Assembly (NCBI GenBank): GCA_017601225.1
Contig: JAFNIX010000001.1
Span: 62,001-126,000 of the forward strand
Origin: Candidatus Brockarchaeota archaeon
Lineage (GTDB): Archaea > Thermoproteota > EX4484-205 > JAAOZP01
Direction: 5' to 3'
Length of the DNA: 64,000 nucleotides
The notes under the pieces are model-generated. The model ran no database searches, was not told the origin of the DNA, and saw only the letters and a list, made by a program, of their open reading frames with translations. A program made the position numbers and the translations under genes. Every line of letters starts with the position of its first letter. The first letter of the stretch is position 1. Positions 8,255 through 17,782 of this stretch are shown here, one piece after another.

Positions 8255-9454
8255 ATGAGGAGAATGAGAATCGTAGTGTTAAGCCTCCTCCTGGCCGCGC
8301 TGACAATAATGGCGCTGGCTCAAGCCAATCCGGCGGGCCTATTCTTCCCGCAGCAGAGCCAGGAGCCCGTGGAGCAGACAGACCAGACTCCAACCCTCTC
8401 CACGGATAAGGAAAGCTACGTAGTAGGTGAAACGGTTGTTTTCTCAGGAGAAGGCTATTTAACAGGCGGAAAGTACCAGCTGAACATTACGAAGGACAGT
8501 GAAACCTATGAAACCATAGATTTTGAAGCCGCAGGAGAGGGCGAAATCCCGGGCGGCGTCGAGTGGCTTATACCAGTAGGCGTGCCCAGCGGCACATACA
8601 CGGCAACTGTCTACAATATGACTGACCCTGAAAACCCTGAAACCTACAAGCAGGAAGTGGCCAGTGTAGAGTTCTACGTGAACGCCCCCACCCTCCAGAC
8701 GGATAGGGATGAGTACATAGTTGAGGAGACAGTGGTGTTCACGGGAGCCGGCTACACGCCGGGTGGAACAAGCTACGTGGTAAAAATAATGTTCGGCGAG
8801 GAGGTCCTGGCTGAGCTGCCTTTCACCTCATCGGAGGACGGCTCAATACCCGTTGGAGTGGGCGAAGTAAACTGGACAATACCCTTCGACGCTCCGGATG
8901 GAACATACGTTGCGAAAGCCTATAATGATACTGAGCCCGAAAAAGGCGTCCTGCTAGCCTTAACGGAATTCCGGGTGAACGCCACCATAGAGGCTAGGGC
9001 TGAAGCAATATTCCGGGAGCTCAAGGCTCTTAACTCTACGATTGACGCGGACGTCAGGGGGATAAACGTCAGCCTGGTTCAGAAGGTGAACGTGGTCACG
9101 AAGAAGGTGGAGCAGTTCATGAAATGGGTTGAAGAGGGTAAGGAGAATACTGCTGCGAACATGCTTAACGCGGCCGTGAACAACCTGAAGGCACTGATCC
9201 ACCATGTTGAGGCCCAGAGGGGCAAGCACATAGACGAGGAGACCGCAGACCAGCTCATAGCCCAGGCCCAGGAGCTCATAGAGAAGATGGAGACTACGAT
9301 CTCAAGCATGGGTGCGAAGGGGAAGGGGAAACAGGTTTCAACACAAACACGGACGCAGCAACGGGAAATGGAAAGAGAAATGGAGATGGAAGGAGAAGGG
9401 AGGGGGCAGGGAAACAGCAACGGCAAGGGGAAGGCTAAAGGCAAAAACAAGTAA
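8255..9454 (+). CDS. Exported two-repeat beta-sandwich protein with helical and Lys-rich tail
   Basis: An N-terminal signal peptide (MRRMRIVVLSLLLAALTIMALAQA) is followed by two homologous Ig/macroglobulin-like modules of about 95 residues; the first contains STDKESYVVGETVVFSGEGY and the second QTDRDEYIVEETVVFTGAGY. Then comes a helical segment of about 110 residues (FIVAR-like in appearance), and a low-complexity tail rich in Lys, Arg, Gly and Glu. No membrane anchor is seen at the end, so it is secreted or held by charge. The ATG at 8255 is preferred; an in-frame TTG lies at 8243. Function unknown. Confidence 0.8.
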   Translation: MRRMRIVVLSLLLAALTIMALAQANPAGLFFPQQSQEPVEQTDQTPTLSTDKESYVVGETVVFSGEGYLTGGKYQLNITKDSETYETIDFEAAGEGEIPGGVEWLIPVGVPSGTYTATVYNMTDPENPETYKQEVASVEFYVNAPTLQTDRDEYIVEETVVFTGAGYTPGGTSYVVKIMFGEEVLAELPFTSSEDGSIPVGVGEVNWTIPFDAPDGTYVAKAYNDTEPEKGVLLALTEFRVNATIEARAEAIFRELKALNSTIDADVRGINVSLVQKVNVVTKKVEQFMKWVEEGKENTAANMLNAAVNNLKALIHHVEAQRGKHIDEETADQLIAQAQELIEKMETTISSMGAKGKGKQVSTQTRTQQREMEREMEMEGEGRGQGNSNGKGKAKGKNK

Positions 9455-9605
9455 CAGGAAGCAAGCAGCCCCCGTCTTTTTTCTCAAGAAAAGCTGAGGA
9501 CTTAACCTGCCAACAGGCCCGCGTGAAGGTTGCACCATAAAGAAAAAGGCTTAAGCGCGCTTCGACACTATGCTGAGCTTGAAGACGGGTAAGTACCGTT
9601 CCACT

Positions 9606-10880
9606 TCAAACCTTAAGCTGGTACAGGCTTCTAGGGTTATCGTAGAACCATATTCTAGCTAGTTCCAAAGCCTCGTTCTCAGTCATGAAGCCTTCTTCGA
9701 CACGCTTCCCCAGAACCCTAGCCACGTCTTCACGCGCCATGACGAGGTGCCCGTAAACCTTCTCAACCGGAATCTCATAGTCGCCGCCGAACGCTATGAT
9801 CTTGTTCACCGGCACGAGGTCAATCATCTCGTCGAGAGCCGTGCACGCGAGCCTCTGGGAAATAATGTGGCACCAGCACATGTTCAGCCAAATATTCGGG
9901 AAATTCTTACCGATGATTATCGCCTCCCTAACGTAGGGGACACCCAGGTGGTACATGTCGAACCTCGTAGCCGGGTGCCTCTCGAAAACCGGGATCATGT
10001 GCTGCGGGTCAAGGTCCCTGAAATCGCCCCACATGCCTGTGTGGACGGCGACAACCATGTTTAGGTCAGCAGCCATTTTCAGAATCTCGTCGACAAGGAA
10101 GCAGTAGAGCGGGTTCATGAACGGAAGCTGTTTTCCACCGTCATGCATCAGCATGTCGAACAGTGCTGCAGCCCTACTCCTGCTAGGCTTCAAAAACCTG
10201 TGGGAACTCATTTTAAGCCCAACCACGCCTTGGCTCCTCCACCTCTCTAAGCCCTCCCTAGTCATCTCCAAGTAATCATTCAGATTTCTAACGGTCCAGC
10301 TGAGCCTAGCGGCGTGCTCCTCCACCTTTTCCCTAGTCCTTACTGAAGCGTAGACGTCGAGAGGCATCAAGGGTATTAAAAGATCCAGGTCGTAGTCTGT
10401 CCGGTTGTGCTGCGTCAGCGCAACCCTGATTCTGCATTTCTCGCGCAGAATCCTACGGTATATTCCGGGCCTGTTCTCAGCCGCAATCCTCTCGGAAACC
10501 TCCCTGTAGTTCTTCTCGTTAATATCGTCGAAGCCGTATATCTCTTTGGCCGCAATGAAGGCGGGGCGAGCGTAGGAGCCATACCTTGTCATTTTCAAGT
10601 ATGGCGAGAACATTTCCCAACGCTTCTCCAACGGGATGGACGGGTTATGAATCATGTCCCAGTAGTCCCCGGGCATACCGGGTCCCCACAGGTCTTCCCT
10701 GCTCCTAGGCATGCCGGCCGCCCATAGGTCAACCCTAGTATAGTGGCTGAACAAAGTGAAAACATCTGCCTTATGCTCCAGGCGAACACTCTCAGGCGGG
10801 AGATGTTCGTGGGCATCGATAATCTCAAACTCCTCAATCGCCCTCAGAATACTCTCACCAACGGATGAGAGTTTCATCAC
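9606..10880 (-). CDS. Amidohydrolase-family TIM-barrel protein, uronate-isomerase-like
   Basis: Metal-dependent hydrolase fold. The barrel metal site is visible: DAHEHL near residue 24 (HxH), VGLKMS (Lys), VAVHTGMW (His), MYHLGVP (His) and FGGDYEI (Asp). The order fits the amidohydrolase-2/uronate isomerase group; 424 residues is close to uronate isomerase size, but I do not see enough to assign that reaction. An enzyme acting on uronates would suit the nearby GH28 gene. Start is the first of two ATG codons. Confidence 0.8.
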   Translation of the reverse strand: MMKLSSVGESILRAIEEFEIIDAHEHLPPESVRLEHKADVFTLFSHYTRVDLWAAGMPRSREDLWGPGMPGDYWDMIHNPSIPLEKRWEMFSPYLKMTRYGSYARPAFIAAKEIYGFDDINEKNYREVSERIAAENRPGIYRRILREKCRIRVALTQHNRTDYDLDLLIPLMPLDVYASVRTREKVEEHAARLSWTVRNLNDYLEMTREGLERWRSQGVVGLKMSSHRFLKPSRSRAAALFDMLMHDGGKQLPFMNPLYCFLVDEILKMAADLNMVVAVHTGMWGDFRDLDPQHMIPVFERHPATRFDMYHLGVPYVREAIIIGKNFPNIWLNMCWCHIISQRLACTALDEMIDLVPVNKIIAFGGDYEIPVEKVYGHLVMAREDVARVLGKRVEEGFMTENEALELARIWFYDNPRSLYQLKV

Positions 10881-10949
10881 ACTGCGTAATTAAGGATTAT
10901 TTTTTAACTTTTCTATACTATGTTGGTGTCTCGTTTAGAAATCCTTTAA

Positions 10950-11747
10950 TCAAGCTCTTATCGTGAACTCGCAGAAGGGATCTCCCTTTGCAACACACAT
11001 GGTTTCAACAACCTTCACCTCTCTGTCGAATAGCCGCGTGAAGAACCCGGCTACAAGACCCCTTGAGAAATGGCCGTAAGCCGCTTCACCGCCCCTGCCT
11101 ATTTCACACTCGAAGCTTTCATAGACCCGCACCTGAGCAATACCCCTTTCAAGATCCATCTCAACAACGTCAACTATCCCCCAGCCCATTGTTCTGAGAA
11201 AAGTCTTCGCGAGCTCAACGATGGCTTCAGGCTTCTCCGAGCCCACAATACTAGCGTAGTCACTGTAAGTCTGGTAGCCGATGTTGAACCCAACGTAGTA
11301 AAGCATTACCTCTCCAGCGGTGCCAAACCTCTCCCTAATCCCCTTGAACAGCGACTCGTAAGTCCTTCTCCTGAAGACCACTATCCTCTCCTTATCGAGG
11401 ACGAGCGGAAAGAAATAGTCGTCTGAGAGAACACCCGTTTCACTCGGATATATTATGCGCGCCTTCTTAACGAACTCCTGCTTACTCACAAGCTCTAGGG
11501 CCTCCTCAGGCGTGACAATAGCGTTTGAAAAATCCAGGAAAGCCACTGCTCTCGCGGAAGGCTCCTGAGCCCTAACCATGGAGACCTGGATGAACCTGAT
11601 TACGATCCCAAGGTTCTCCGCAATCTCCCCCATCCTTCTGACAACATCTTTTCCAAAGGAGGTCTCCAGCACGACACCGCACCACTTCTGTCCCTTTTCC
11701 AGAACCGTCAGCCTACCCAAGTCTAGAGGGTTAAGCTCCCCAAGCAT
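10950..11747 (-). CDS. V4R-domain protein
   Basis: The C-terminal part has the V4R (4-vinyl reductase) signature: YYVGFNIGY, a conserved YESFECEIG stretch and the ending CVAKGDPFCEF. This small-molecule-binding domain is found in archaeal regulators and in chlorophyll and hydrocarbon enzymes. An N-terminal region of about 100 residues resembles an ACT-like ligand domain (IRFIQVSMVRAQEPSARAVAF split across strands). The frame is open to 11897, but a TATA element (ATTTATATACTT, 11811-11822) and an AGGAT ribosome site favour ATG 11747. Ligand unknown. Confidence 0.75.
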   Translation of the reverse strand: MLGELNPLDLGRLTVLEKGQKWCGVVLETSFGKDVVRRMGEIAENLGIVIRFIQVSMVRAQEPSARAVAFLDFSNAIVTPEEALELVSKQEFVKKARIIYPSETGVLSDDYFFPLVLDKERIVVFRRRTYESLFKGIRERFGTAGEVMLYYVGFNIGYQTYSDYASIVGSEKPEAIVELAKTFLRTMGWGIVDVVEMDLERGIAQVRVYESFECEIGRGGEAAYGHFSRGLVAGFFTRLFDREVKVVETMCVAKGDPFCEFTIRA

Positions 11748-12133
11748 GTGAAATCCTGGGGCTCCTGAATCGGGAGAATCCTCACAGCCCACCCCATAGC
11801 AATACGGCAGAAGTATATAAATGGTATGGAGAGAGCGAGCCTCATCCAAATAATGCGCGTGCTCGCGTTCAATCACCTTCTTTTTCCTGTTACCCAAATC
11901 TTAAACCCGTCCACTCTGGCTGAAAAAGGTTGCCGGCGGAGGCTGAGATACTGTGATAAAACCTATTCTGTAAACCAGGGAAATGAAAGGCGATATTCGC
12001 CTTAAAAATCATGGGCAAGCCATGCTTGATTTTGAAGCAACTATGGTGAAGGAGACATTCGTAGTTAAACATCTACTACTGTCCAAGACGCTAGAGGACT
12101 TGAAAAAGACTGCGCGTTTAAAAACTCCTTGCT

Positions 12134-12604
12134 TCACAGAGTCTTGAGAAGGCTTTCGATTTTAACCAGGTGGCCCAGCTCAACATCTATTATCCTGTAT
12201 ATTTCCTGCCTGTCTTCTTTCCCAGCCGCCATCGCTATCGAATGGTATAGGAGCGTAGTGTCCTTCTCCATCTGGACAGCGGCCTGCATCGCAGACTTTA
12301 AATCCACGGCTTCCCCCGCCCTCTCCGCTCCTCTCCTAAGACTGTTGACTAAACCCGATGTCTCCAAAACCTGAATATAACGGTCAGCTAAAACACGCTC
12401 CTCTTCAGACGCATGGGTCTCCCCGCCTGATAAGAGCCTCCTATAGGTCTTAGCGTGCTGCTCCTCGTCTTCAGCAAGCTGGTTGAAAAAAGCCGAGTGT
12501 TCAGGAAACCTCCGGCTTAAAGCAGAGTAGAAGGCTTTAGCTGATTCCTCCGCCGCGATAGCCATCTCCAAGAGGACTGGTCTACTGTAACGGTATCTGG
12601 ACAA
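12134..12604 (-). CDS. Ferritin-like/rubrerythrin-type di-iron protein
   Basis: A four-helix bundle with the two expected ExxH half-sites: AIAAEESAKAFY followed by LAEDEEQHAK, and AVQMEKDTTLLY followed by IIDVELGHL. These give the carboxylate/His ligands of a di-iron centre for peroxide or oxygen detoxification. There is no rubredoxin domain in this 156-residue protein; a separate rubredoxin gene is at 21549. Monocistronic on the minus strand. Confidence 0.87.
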   Translation of the reverse strand: MSRYRYSRPVLLEMAIAAEESAKAFYSALSRRFPEHSAFFNQLAEDEEQHAKTYRRLLSGGETHASEEERVLADRYIQVLETSGLVNSLRRGAERAGEAVDLKSAMQAAVQMEKDTTLLYHSIAMAAGKEDRQEIYRIIDVELGHLVKIESLLKTL

Positions 12605-12743
12605 TTATCCCGCCTCCAACTGCTCCAACCCCTTGGAGCGTATTTAAAGCTATCCCGTATTTCTAGGATTTGAAACAACCAGTCTAAAGTAGATTCTGAA
12701 AAACCTCGGCAGAATGCATTGAGAACTCCTGCCCCACGGTGTT

Positions 12744-14375
12744 TCACTGCCCTTCTATCCTACGCACGTTGAAGACCTCGCGGACGGAGTCTTTTTTAAC
12801 GTTCTCTTCAAGCTTAAACGGTGCTTTAGCATGGTGAAAATCGTTTCCCATGAGCAGGATGTCTCTTGTTTTGTCTCCACCGATCTGCAGGAAGGTTGTT
12901 GTCCCCTGAGGCGCTACGCAACCGCGAATCACAGCGTCTTCAACTTGTTCCAGCCTGACCGCAGGGGCTTCAACACCCAGCTTAGCCTGACGGCCTTTAA
13001 AGCCCTCGAGCACAAGGCCCTTTATGTTCTTCAGGAAGAGCGCACTTTCCCAAGTCGACGATTCTGGTTCACACCAGAAAACCTCCACGTCCTTCAGCTT
13101 CAAATTCTTAGCCCACTGGAACTGAAGACAGTGGACGGCTTTATCATAGGGTGCCTTCGGATCTGAGGATATGTAGAGCTTCATGTTCTCAATGGTTACG
13201 TCTTCAAGCCAACTGTCAGGATGCCCGTTGCAAATGCTAGACCCTTTTCCTCTGGCTATCACGTTCTTAATATGGACTCGACGGATCACTCCTGCCGGGG
13301 CATCGGTGCCTGGTTTCACGCTCCTGTGGACTTCACTCCTCCGCTTAATGTTGAAGTGTATCGGGTCGCCGTCACCCCACCAGAACCAGTCGTGCCTCGT
13401 GCAATCCACCACCAAGTTTGATAGAACTACGTCGCTAACATAACCACCGTCAAAGTTCATGAAGGCTATGCCCCTGTTTGCCCCTACTATAACACAGTTA
13501 TCGATAGTTACGTTGCGTATGCAGTTCATGTTACCGTCGCAAAATTTTATGGCGCTAGAAGCCGAAGTAAACCTACAGTTCGTCACGGTGATGTTCTCGC
13601 ACGGAAGAGCGGGGCCAAACCAGTTCATCGAGTAAAACACGAGGGCATCGTCACCAGTCTCAACCGTACAGTTTGCGATCCGCAAATCCTTGCAACCGTC
13701 AGGATCGATTCCGTCAGCCCAAACGCCCTCTTTAAGGCTGCTGTATATGTAAACACCGTCGATAACCGTTCTTTCACACCCGTAAAGATTAAGCGTCTAA
13801 GACGGAGAGTTTACTAAAGATATGCCCGAGATCCCAACGTTTTTACAGTTGAGCAGAAGAATAAGTTTCTTCCTGCCATACATATCTTTGGGAAAAGAGC
13901 GTAGAACCGGTTTTCCAAGAGAGAGCATAAGCTCCTTGTTGGGTCTGATGAAGTCGTCTTCAAAATCATCTAAACGCCAGACATATTCCGCTTGCCCGTC
14001 GAGAGTACCGCGGCCCTCTATCGTGACGTTCTCCAAATGCTCTCCGAATATCAAAGCGTCCTTAAGTTCCGATTCGTCTCCGGTTTTAACCTCATCTTTC
14101 AATGCGTACACCCTGGATCCCGCCTCGAGATGAAGCCGAACATTTCTGCAAAGACATATTTTTCCTGACGGGTAATCCCCCGGGGGGAAATAAACCAGCC
14201 CCCCGTTGGTCGCAGCGCATGCATCAACAGCCTTCTGTATTGCTTTTTGAGCATTATCGTCTTTTTTCCCAGTTGCACCGAAGCTTTTCACATTATAGAG
14301 GGGCAGGTCTGAAGCAGCACGATTATCAACGCTATTGCTTCGATTCCCCATGTCCTTAGAAAACAGAAAGGACAA
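12744..14375 (-). pseudogene. GH28 (polygalacturonase-type) beta-helix gene with in-frame TAG
   Basis: Codons from 14375 to 12744 form one continuous frame broken only by TAG at 13797-13799. The upstream part opens with YNVKSFGATGKKDDNAQKAI, typical of GH28 pectinases, and ends LVNSPS; after the TAG come TLNLYGCERTVIDGV, ADGIDPDGCKDLRIANC and TGDDALVF, with the two catalytic Asp sites of GH28. Homologues read SPxWT at the break, so TAG replaces TGG (Trp). The usual GHG histidine is not obvious. No signal peptide is seen. It could be a nonsense mutant, a sequencing error or readthrough. It follows mttB by 94 nt. Confidence 0.82.
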
Positions 14376-14469
14376 ATAAACTTATCCATCATTCGTCTAG
14401 CCTTCCGATGCGACACTTCAAAACATCGGAGAATATTGATGCTTGTTTCCCTAACGCCTTTGAACACTC

Positions 14470-15876
14470 TTATCCGTTTTTAAAATCAATGGTTTCTAAG
14501 GTTTCTGTAAGAAGTGACGATGCTTCCTTTCTTACTTTTTCAAACAATTCTCTCAAAGACTCCTGTTGAAAATCTTTAACAGAGGGCATTGAGAACTCTC
14601 TGCTGAAAGCCTTACAGTATTCTTTAATGTACCTTGGCTTTAAAAAGCTCCCGCCGGGACCAACCTCCTTAATCAGCCTGAGGCAAAGAGTATCCTCAGT
14701 CACCTCGATCCCCTTCTTAAGCGTGGAGCGGTAGGAGTAAACATCATTCGCCTCCACTGTTTCAAGAACCCTGTTTACCAAAGGCGACTCCCCGATGAAA
14801 GAGTTCTCGCAGATAATATTGTCAACCACCAGCTTCAGAATGCTCTGGGTCTTCTCTCCCTCAAGCATCCCGGGTCCTGACACCACGTTTACACCCGCCT
14901 TTCTCCCCATGGTTAAACAGTAGGCTGACTCTACGAAGGCCCTCTCGTCAACTTCAAGGGAATCTGACACACCCAGGTAGGCGTGAGTCGGAATCCCGAA
15001 GTATTTACCAATCCGGTTGTAGGCTAGGATGAGCTTCAAAACCCCGGGGTGGCTCATTAAAGGAGTCTTGCCAAGCAGGGAGGGTGAGCCCCCGTATATG
15101 ACCTTGGCCCCGGGCTCGGTGCACTCAGCCAGCACGATCCCGCTGAGGTTTTCAGCATGATGCTGGACAAGGCTTCCGGCGAGGGTCGGGGGAGAGCAGA
15201 CGAAGGGGATAGGCATGGATATAATTGTCGAGGGAATATTGTTCCTCGCGCACTCTATAACGCTGTGGCTTAAATGCTTGCTCCAGCGCAGAGGACTGTT
15301 CGGGCAGGCGTCGAAAATCGCAACCGGCCTGCTTGAATCAGTAAACCTTGAGAGAAGGCTTATCATCCTCTCGAAATCATCCTCCTTGAAAACGCCGGTG
15401 ACAACAGGCTTCCTCGAAACCTCTAGAACGGCCTGAAGCCTCGAGACGGCGCGCAGATCCTCCTCAACATCCTGAACCACTAGGGCTGTGCTCTGCATGT
15501 GCAGGAAAGACAGTTTCTCAACAACCTTGGAAAACCTAACCATATCCCTGTAAAACGGCCGTTTCCTCTCCTCGTTCTCGTCAATATACCAGCTTGCCGT
15601 TGAACCCGGGTTGAAGTAAACCTCGTCACCTCCAAGCCTGCAGCTCAACCTCCCATCCAGATCGTAGAGGCTGATGGAGGAAGGAGCCTTCTTCAAACAA
15701 TCCTTCACCAGCTCCTCGGGAATAAGCGCGACACTCCCCCTGACCTCAGCTCCGTTAGCCTTCAAAACCTGAAGCGCCTCAACGCTTTCAAACAATACTC
15801 CAACCTCCTGCAAAACCTGCAGGGCAGCCCCGTGAACCTCCTCAATCTCACGTTTACTCAGCATGCTTCCAAGCAT
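14470..15876 (-). CDS. MttB-superfamily corrinoid methyltransferase, non-pyrrolysine
   Basis: A 468-residue protein of the trimethylamine/glycine-betaine methyltransferase family, recognised by HGAALQVLQEVGVLFES, GSTASWYIDENEERKRP and GGSPSLLGKTPLMSHPG. The frame contains no internal TAG, so unlike true MttB it does not encode pyrrolysine and belongs with the MtgB-like demethylases of varied substrates. No corrinoid protein gene is next to it, so the methyl acceptor must be encoded elsewhere. It may share a transcript with the GH28 gene. Confidence 0.85.
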   Translation of the reverse strand: MLGSMLSKREIEEVHGAALQVLQEVGVLFESVEALQVLKANGAEVRGSVALIPEELVKDCLKKAPSSISLYDLDGRLSCRLGGDEVYFNPGSTASWYIDENEERKRPFYRDMVRFSKVVEKLSFLHMQSTALVVQDVEEDLRAVSRLQAVLEVSRKPVVTGVFKEDDFERMISLLSRFTDSSRPVAIFDACPNSPLRWSKHLSHSVIECARNNIPSTIISMPIPFVCSPPTLAGSLVQHHAENLSGIVLAECTEPGAKVIYGGSPSLLGKTPLMSHPGVLKLILAYNRIGKYFGIPTHAYLGVSDSLEVDERAFVESAYCLTMGRKAGVNVVSGPGMLEGEKTQSILKLVVDNIICENSFIGESPLVNRVLETVEANDVYSYRSTLKKGIEVTEDTLCLRLIKEVGPGGSFLKPRYIKEYCKAFSREFSMPSVKDFQQESLRELFEKVRKEASSLLTETLETIDFKNG

Positions 15877-16050
15877 GCGGAGACCAACCTGCTCTTAAAT
15901 AAAACAGTTTCCCCGCGCCTGCACGCTAGGCTAAGCGTTCCACGTATCTTCGTAAAAATACATCGAGCTCATAGATCAAGTCTACCTCGGCCTGCTCTCA
16001 GAAAACCAGCAGTAAATACCGCGAAAATTAATTTGGCAGAAGCAGGGTCA

Positions 16051-16424
16051 CTATATCCACCGTGACCTAGCCTCGCTTATAGACATGAGATGTGGATCAT
16101 TAGTTACACACTCCGCTTTCAACGCCTCAGTCGTAGCCAATATTATGGCATCAGCCATTGGGACACGATGCTTGCACCAGATTGCAGCTGCTTTCCTCGC
16201 AATCCTACTGTCAACACTCACCACTTTAAAATCCTTCTCGAGGAGACTTACCCTCAGCTCCGCAGCCTCCCTGCCGTCAGTCTGAACCGAAAGCTTGTAG
16301 ACATCATAGATTGTGACTGCTGAAACATACTTCCCGTGTCTCCCAGCAAGCTCCCGCCTCAGCCTTTCCTTCTCATCCGGATTTTTCGAATAGTATAGCG
16401 TGGCGAAAAACGCGTATCATACAC
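16051..16424 (-). pseudogene. vapC: VapC-type PIN toxin with single-base frameshift
   Basis: The minus strand after the antitoxin gene encodes VYDTRF, then, one base shifted, a full PIN domain: FATLYYSKNPDEKERLRREL, SAVTIYDVYKL, SVDSRIARKAA, MADAIILATT and CVTNDPHL, ending in TAG at 16051. The join falls in a run of five T (16406-16410 on the minus strand); a sixth T would restore one frame. The acidic PIN residues (Asp of YDT, Asp of YDVY, MAD, TND) are all present. Start would be GTG at 16424, just after the vapB stop. Either a recent inactivation or a homopolymer error. Confidence 0.8.
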
Positions 16425-16434
16425 AGCCTTTCTT

Positions 16435-16659
16435 CTAACGGTCATCCTCTTCCCTTATCTTAGAAAGCAGCTCGTGAGCCTTTTTAGCATCCACGCTTCC
16501 GGTTCCAATCAGATCCATTGTTGAACGCTTCTTCCTGATTACAATAGTTCCCCCCTTATCCACGATCTCAAGCCGAGTCCCCTCAACAATCCCATATTTC
16601 CGTCTAATCTCCGCGGGAATCGTAGTCTGCCCTCTACGCGTCACAACAACTTCAGTCAT
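16435..16659 (-). CDS. vapB: VapB-type AbrB-fold antitoxin
   Basis: A 74-residue SpoVT/AbrB swapped-hairpin protein: VVVTRRGQTTIPAEIRRKYG and GTRLEIVDKGGTIVIRK form the DNA-binding hairpin, followed by a short helical tail (AHELLSKIREEDDR) that would wrap the toxin. It precedes the frameshifted PIN toxin gene with an 11-nt gap between stop and GTG, the usual vapBC layout. It likely represses its own promoter. Confidence 0.88.
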   Translation of the reverse strand: MTEVVVTRRGQTTIPAEIRRKYGIVEGTRLEIVDKGGTIVIRKKRSTMDLIGTGSVDAKKAHELLSKIREEDDR

Positions 16660-16903
16660 ATAGCTACATATCCTACCTATAAAGAATCCTGTTTAAAGAT
16701 ATTCCTGCCTAAACCGCTAAAAAGATCAAAGGGAGCCAGAAACCTCATCAAGCGTAAATACTTACTCATAAACCCTGTTTCCAACCGGGTTTGCTAAATT
16801 AAAATCTCCCCTTCCGCCGAGCAAAGTATTTCAACATGCTTGTTCACAACCCGTCTAAGCTGCTCAGCAAAAGAATTTAAGCTTGAAAGCAAAAACTTGA
16901 CGG

Positions 16904-17596
16904 ATGAAGACAATAGGGCTTATCGGCGGGATGAGCTGGGAATCCTCGCTGGAATACTATCGCATCATAAACGAGCACGTTAAGGAGAAACTGGGTGGAT
17001 TACACTCCGCGGAGTGCATACTCTACTCAGTCGACTTTGAAAAAGTTGAGGAGCTTCAACACGCGGGAGAATGGAGGCAGCTCGCAACCCTTATGACAAG
17101 CATAGCGCTGAAACTCCAAGACGCGGGTGCCGAAGGAATAGTCATATGTTCAAACACGATGCACAAGGTTGCGGAAAAAATTCAGGAAAGCCTGAGGATC
17201 CCGCTGATCCATATTGTTGACGCGACGGCCGTCGAAATCAGAAGGAGAGGTTTGAAGAAGGTGGCGCTGCTCGGAACCAGGTTCACGATGGAGGACGAGT
17301 TCTACAAGGGGAGGCTGAAGGAGAAACACGGCATCGACACAATAATACCCGGGGAAGCCGACCGTGGGAGAATCCACAGAATAATCTACGGCGAGCTCTG
17401 CAAGGGAGTAGTGAAACAATCCTCCAAGAGGGAAACCGTAAGAATCATTAGAAAGCTGGCTGCAAGAGGCGCCGAGGGGGTTATCTTAGGATGCACCGAG
17501 ATACCGCTCCTCGTTAAACAGGAAGACGCAGCCATCCCCCTGTTCGACACGACTGAGATCCATGCTAAGGCGGCAGCAGACTTCATGCTAAGCTAG
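16904..17596 (+). CDS. Aspartate/glutamate racemase family protein
   Basis: Cofactor-independent racemase of amino-acid dicarboxylates or a related hydrolase. N-terminus IGLIGGMSWESSLEYYR is the family hallmark. The two catalytic cysteines are Cys82 in VICSNTMHK and Cys197 in ILGCTEIPLLV. At 230 residues it is full length. It stands alone, with a TTTAAGC element about 28 nt before the ATG. Exact substrate is not deducible. Confidence 0.92.
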   Translation: MKTIGLIGGMSWESSLEYYRIINEHVKEKLGGLHSAECILYSVDFEKVEELQHAGEWRQLATLMTSIALKLQDAGAEGIVICSNTMHKVAEKIQESLRIPLIHIVDATAVEIRRRGLKKVALLGTRFTMEDEFYKGRLKEKHGIDTIIPGEADRGRIHRIIYGELCKGVVKQSSKRETVRIIRKLAARGAEGVILGCTEIPLLVKQEDAAIPLFDTTEIHAKAAADFMLS

Positions 17597-17782
17597 CTAA
17601 CCTGATACGCGTGGGCGACTTCGTGCAAGCCCTGTTCAGCAGAATTCTTGGCGTCGATTTAACGCTCGCATGCTTTTCCTCTAAGACTTCCTTCAACTAA
17701 CCCCTTCCCATGCCTTAAACAAGAACCATGTACCGAATGTTTTCGTCAAAAATTTTTATAATAATACTGTTAAAAATAAGGC

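Noticed and set aside
15832-16065. 77-codon plus-strand frame between mttB and vapC
   Set aside because: No ribosome site or family; partly antisense to mttB.
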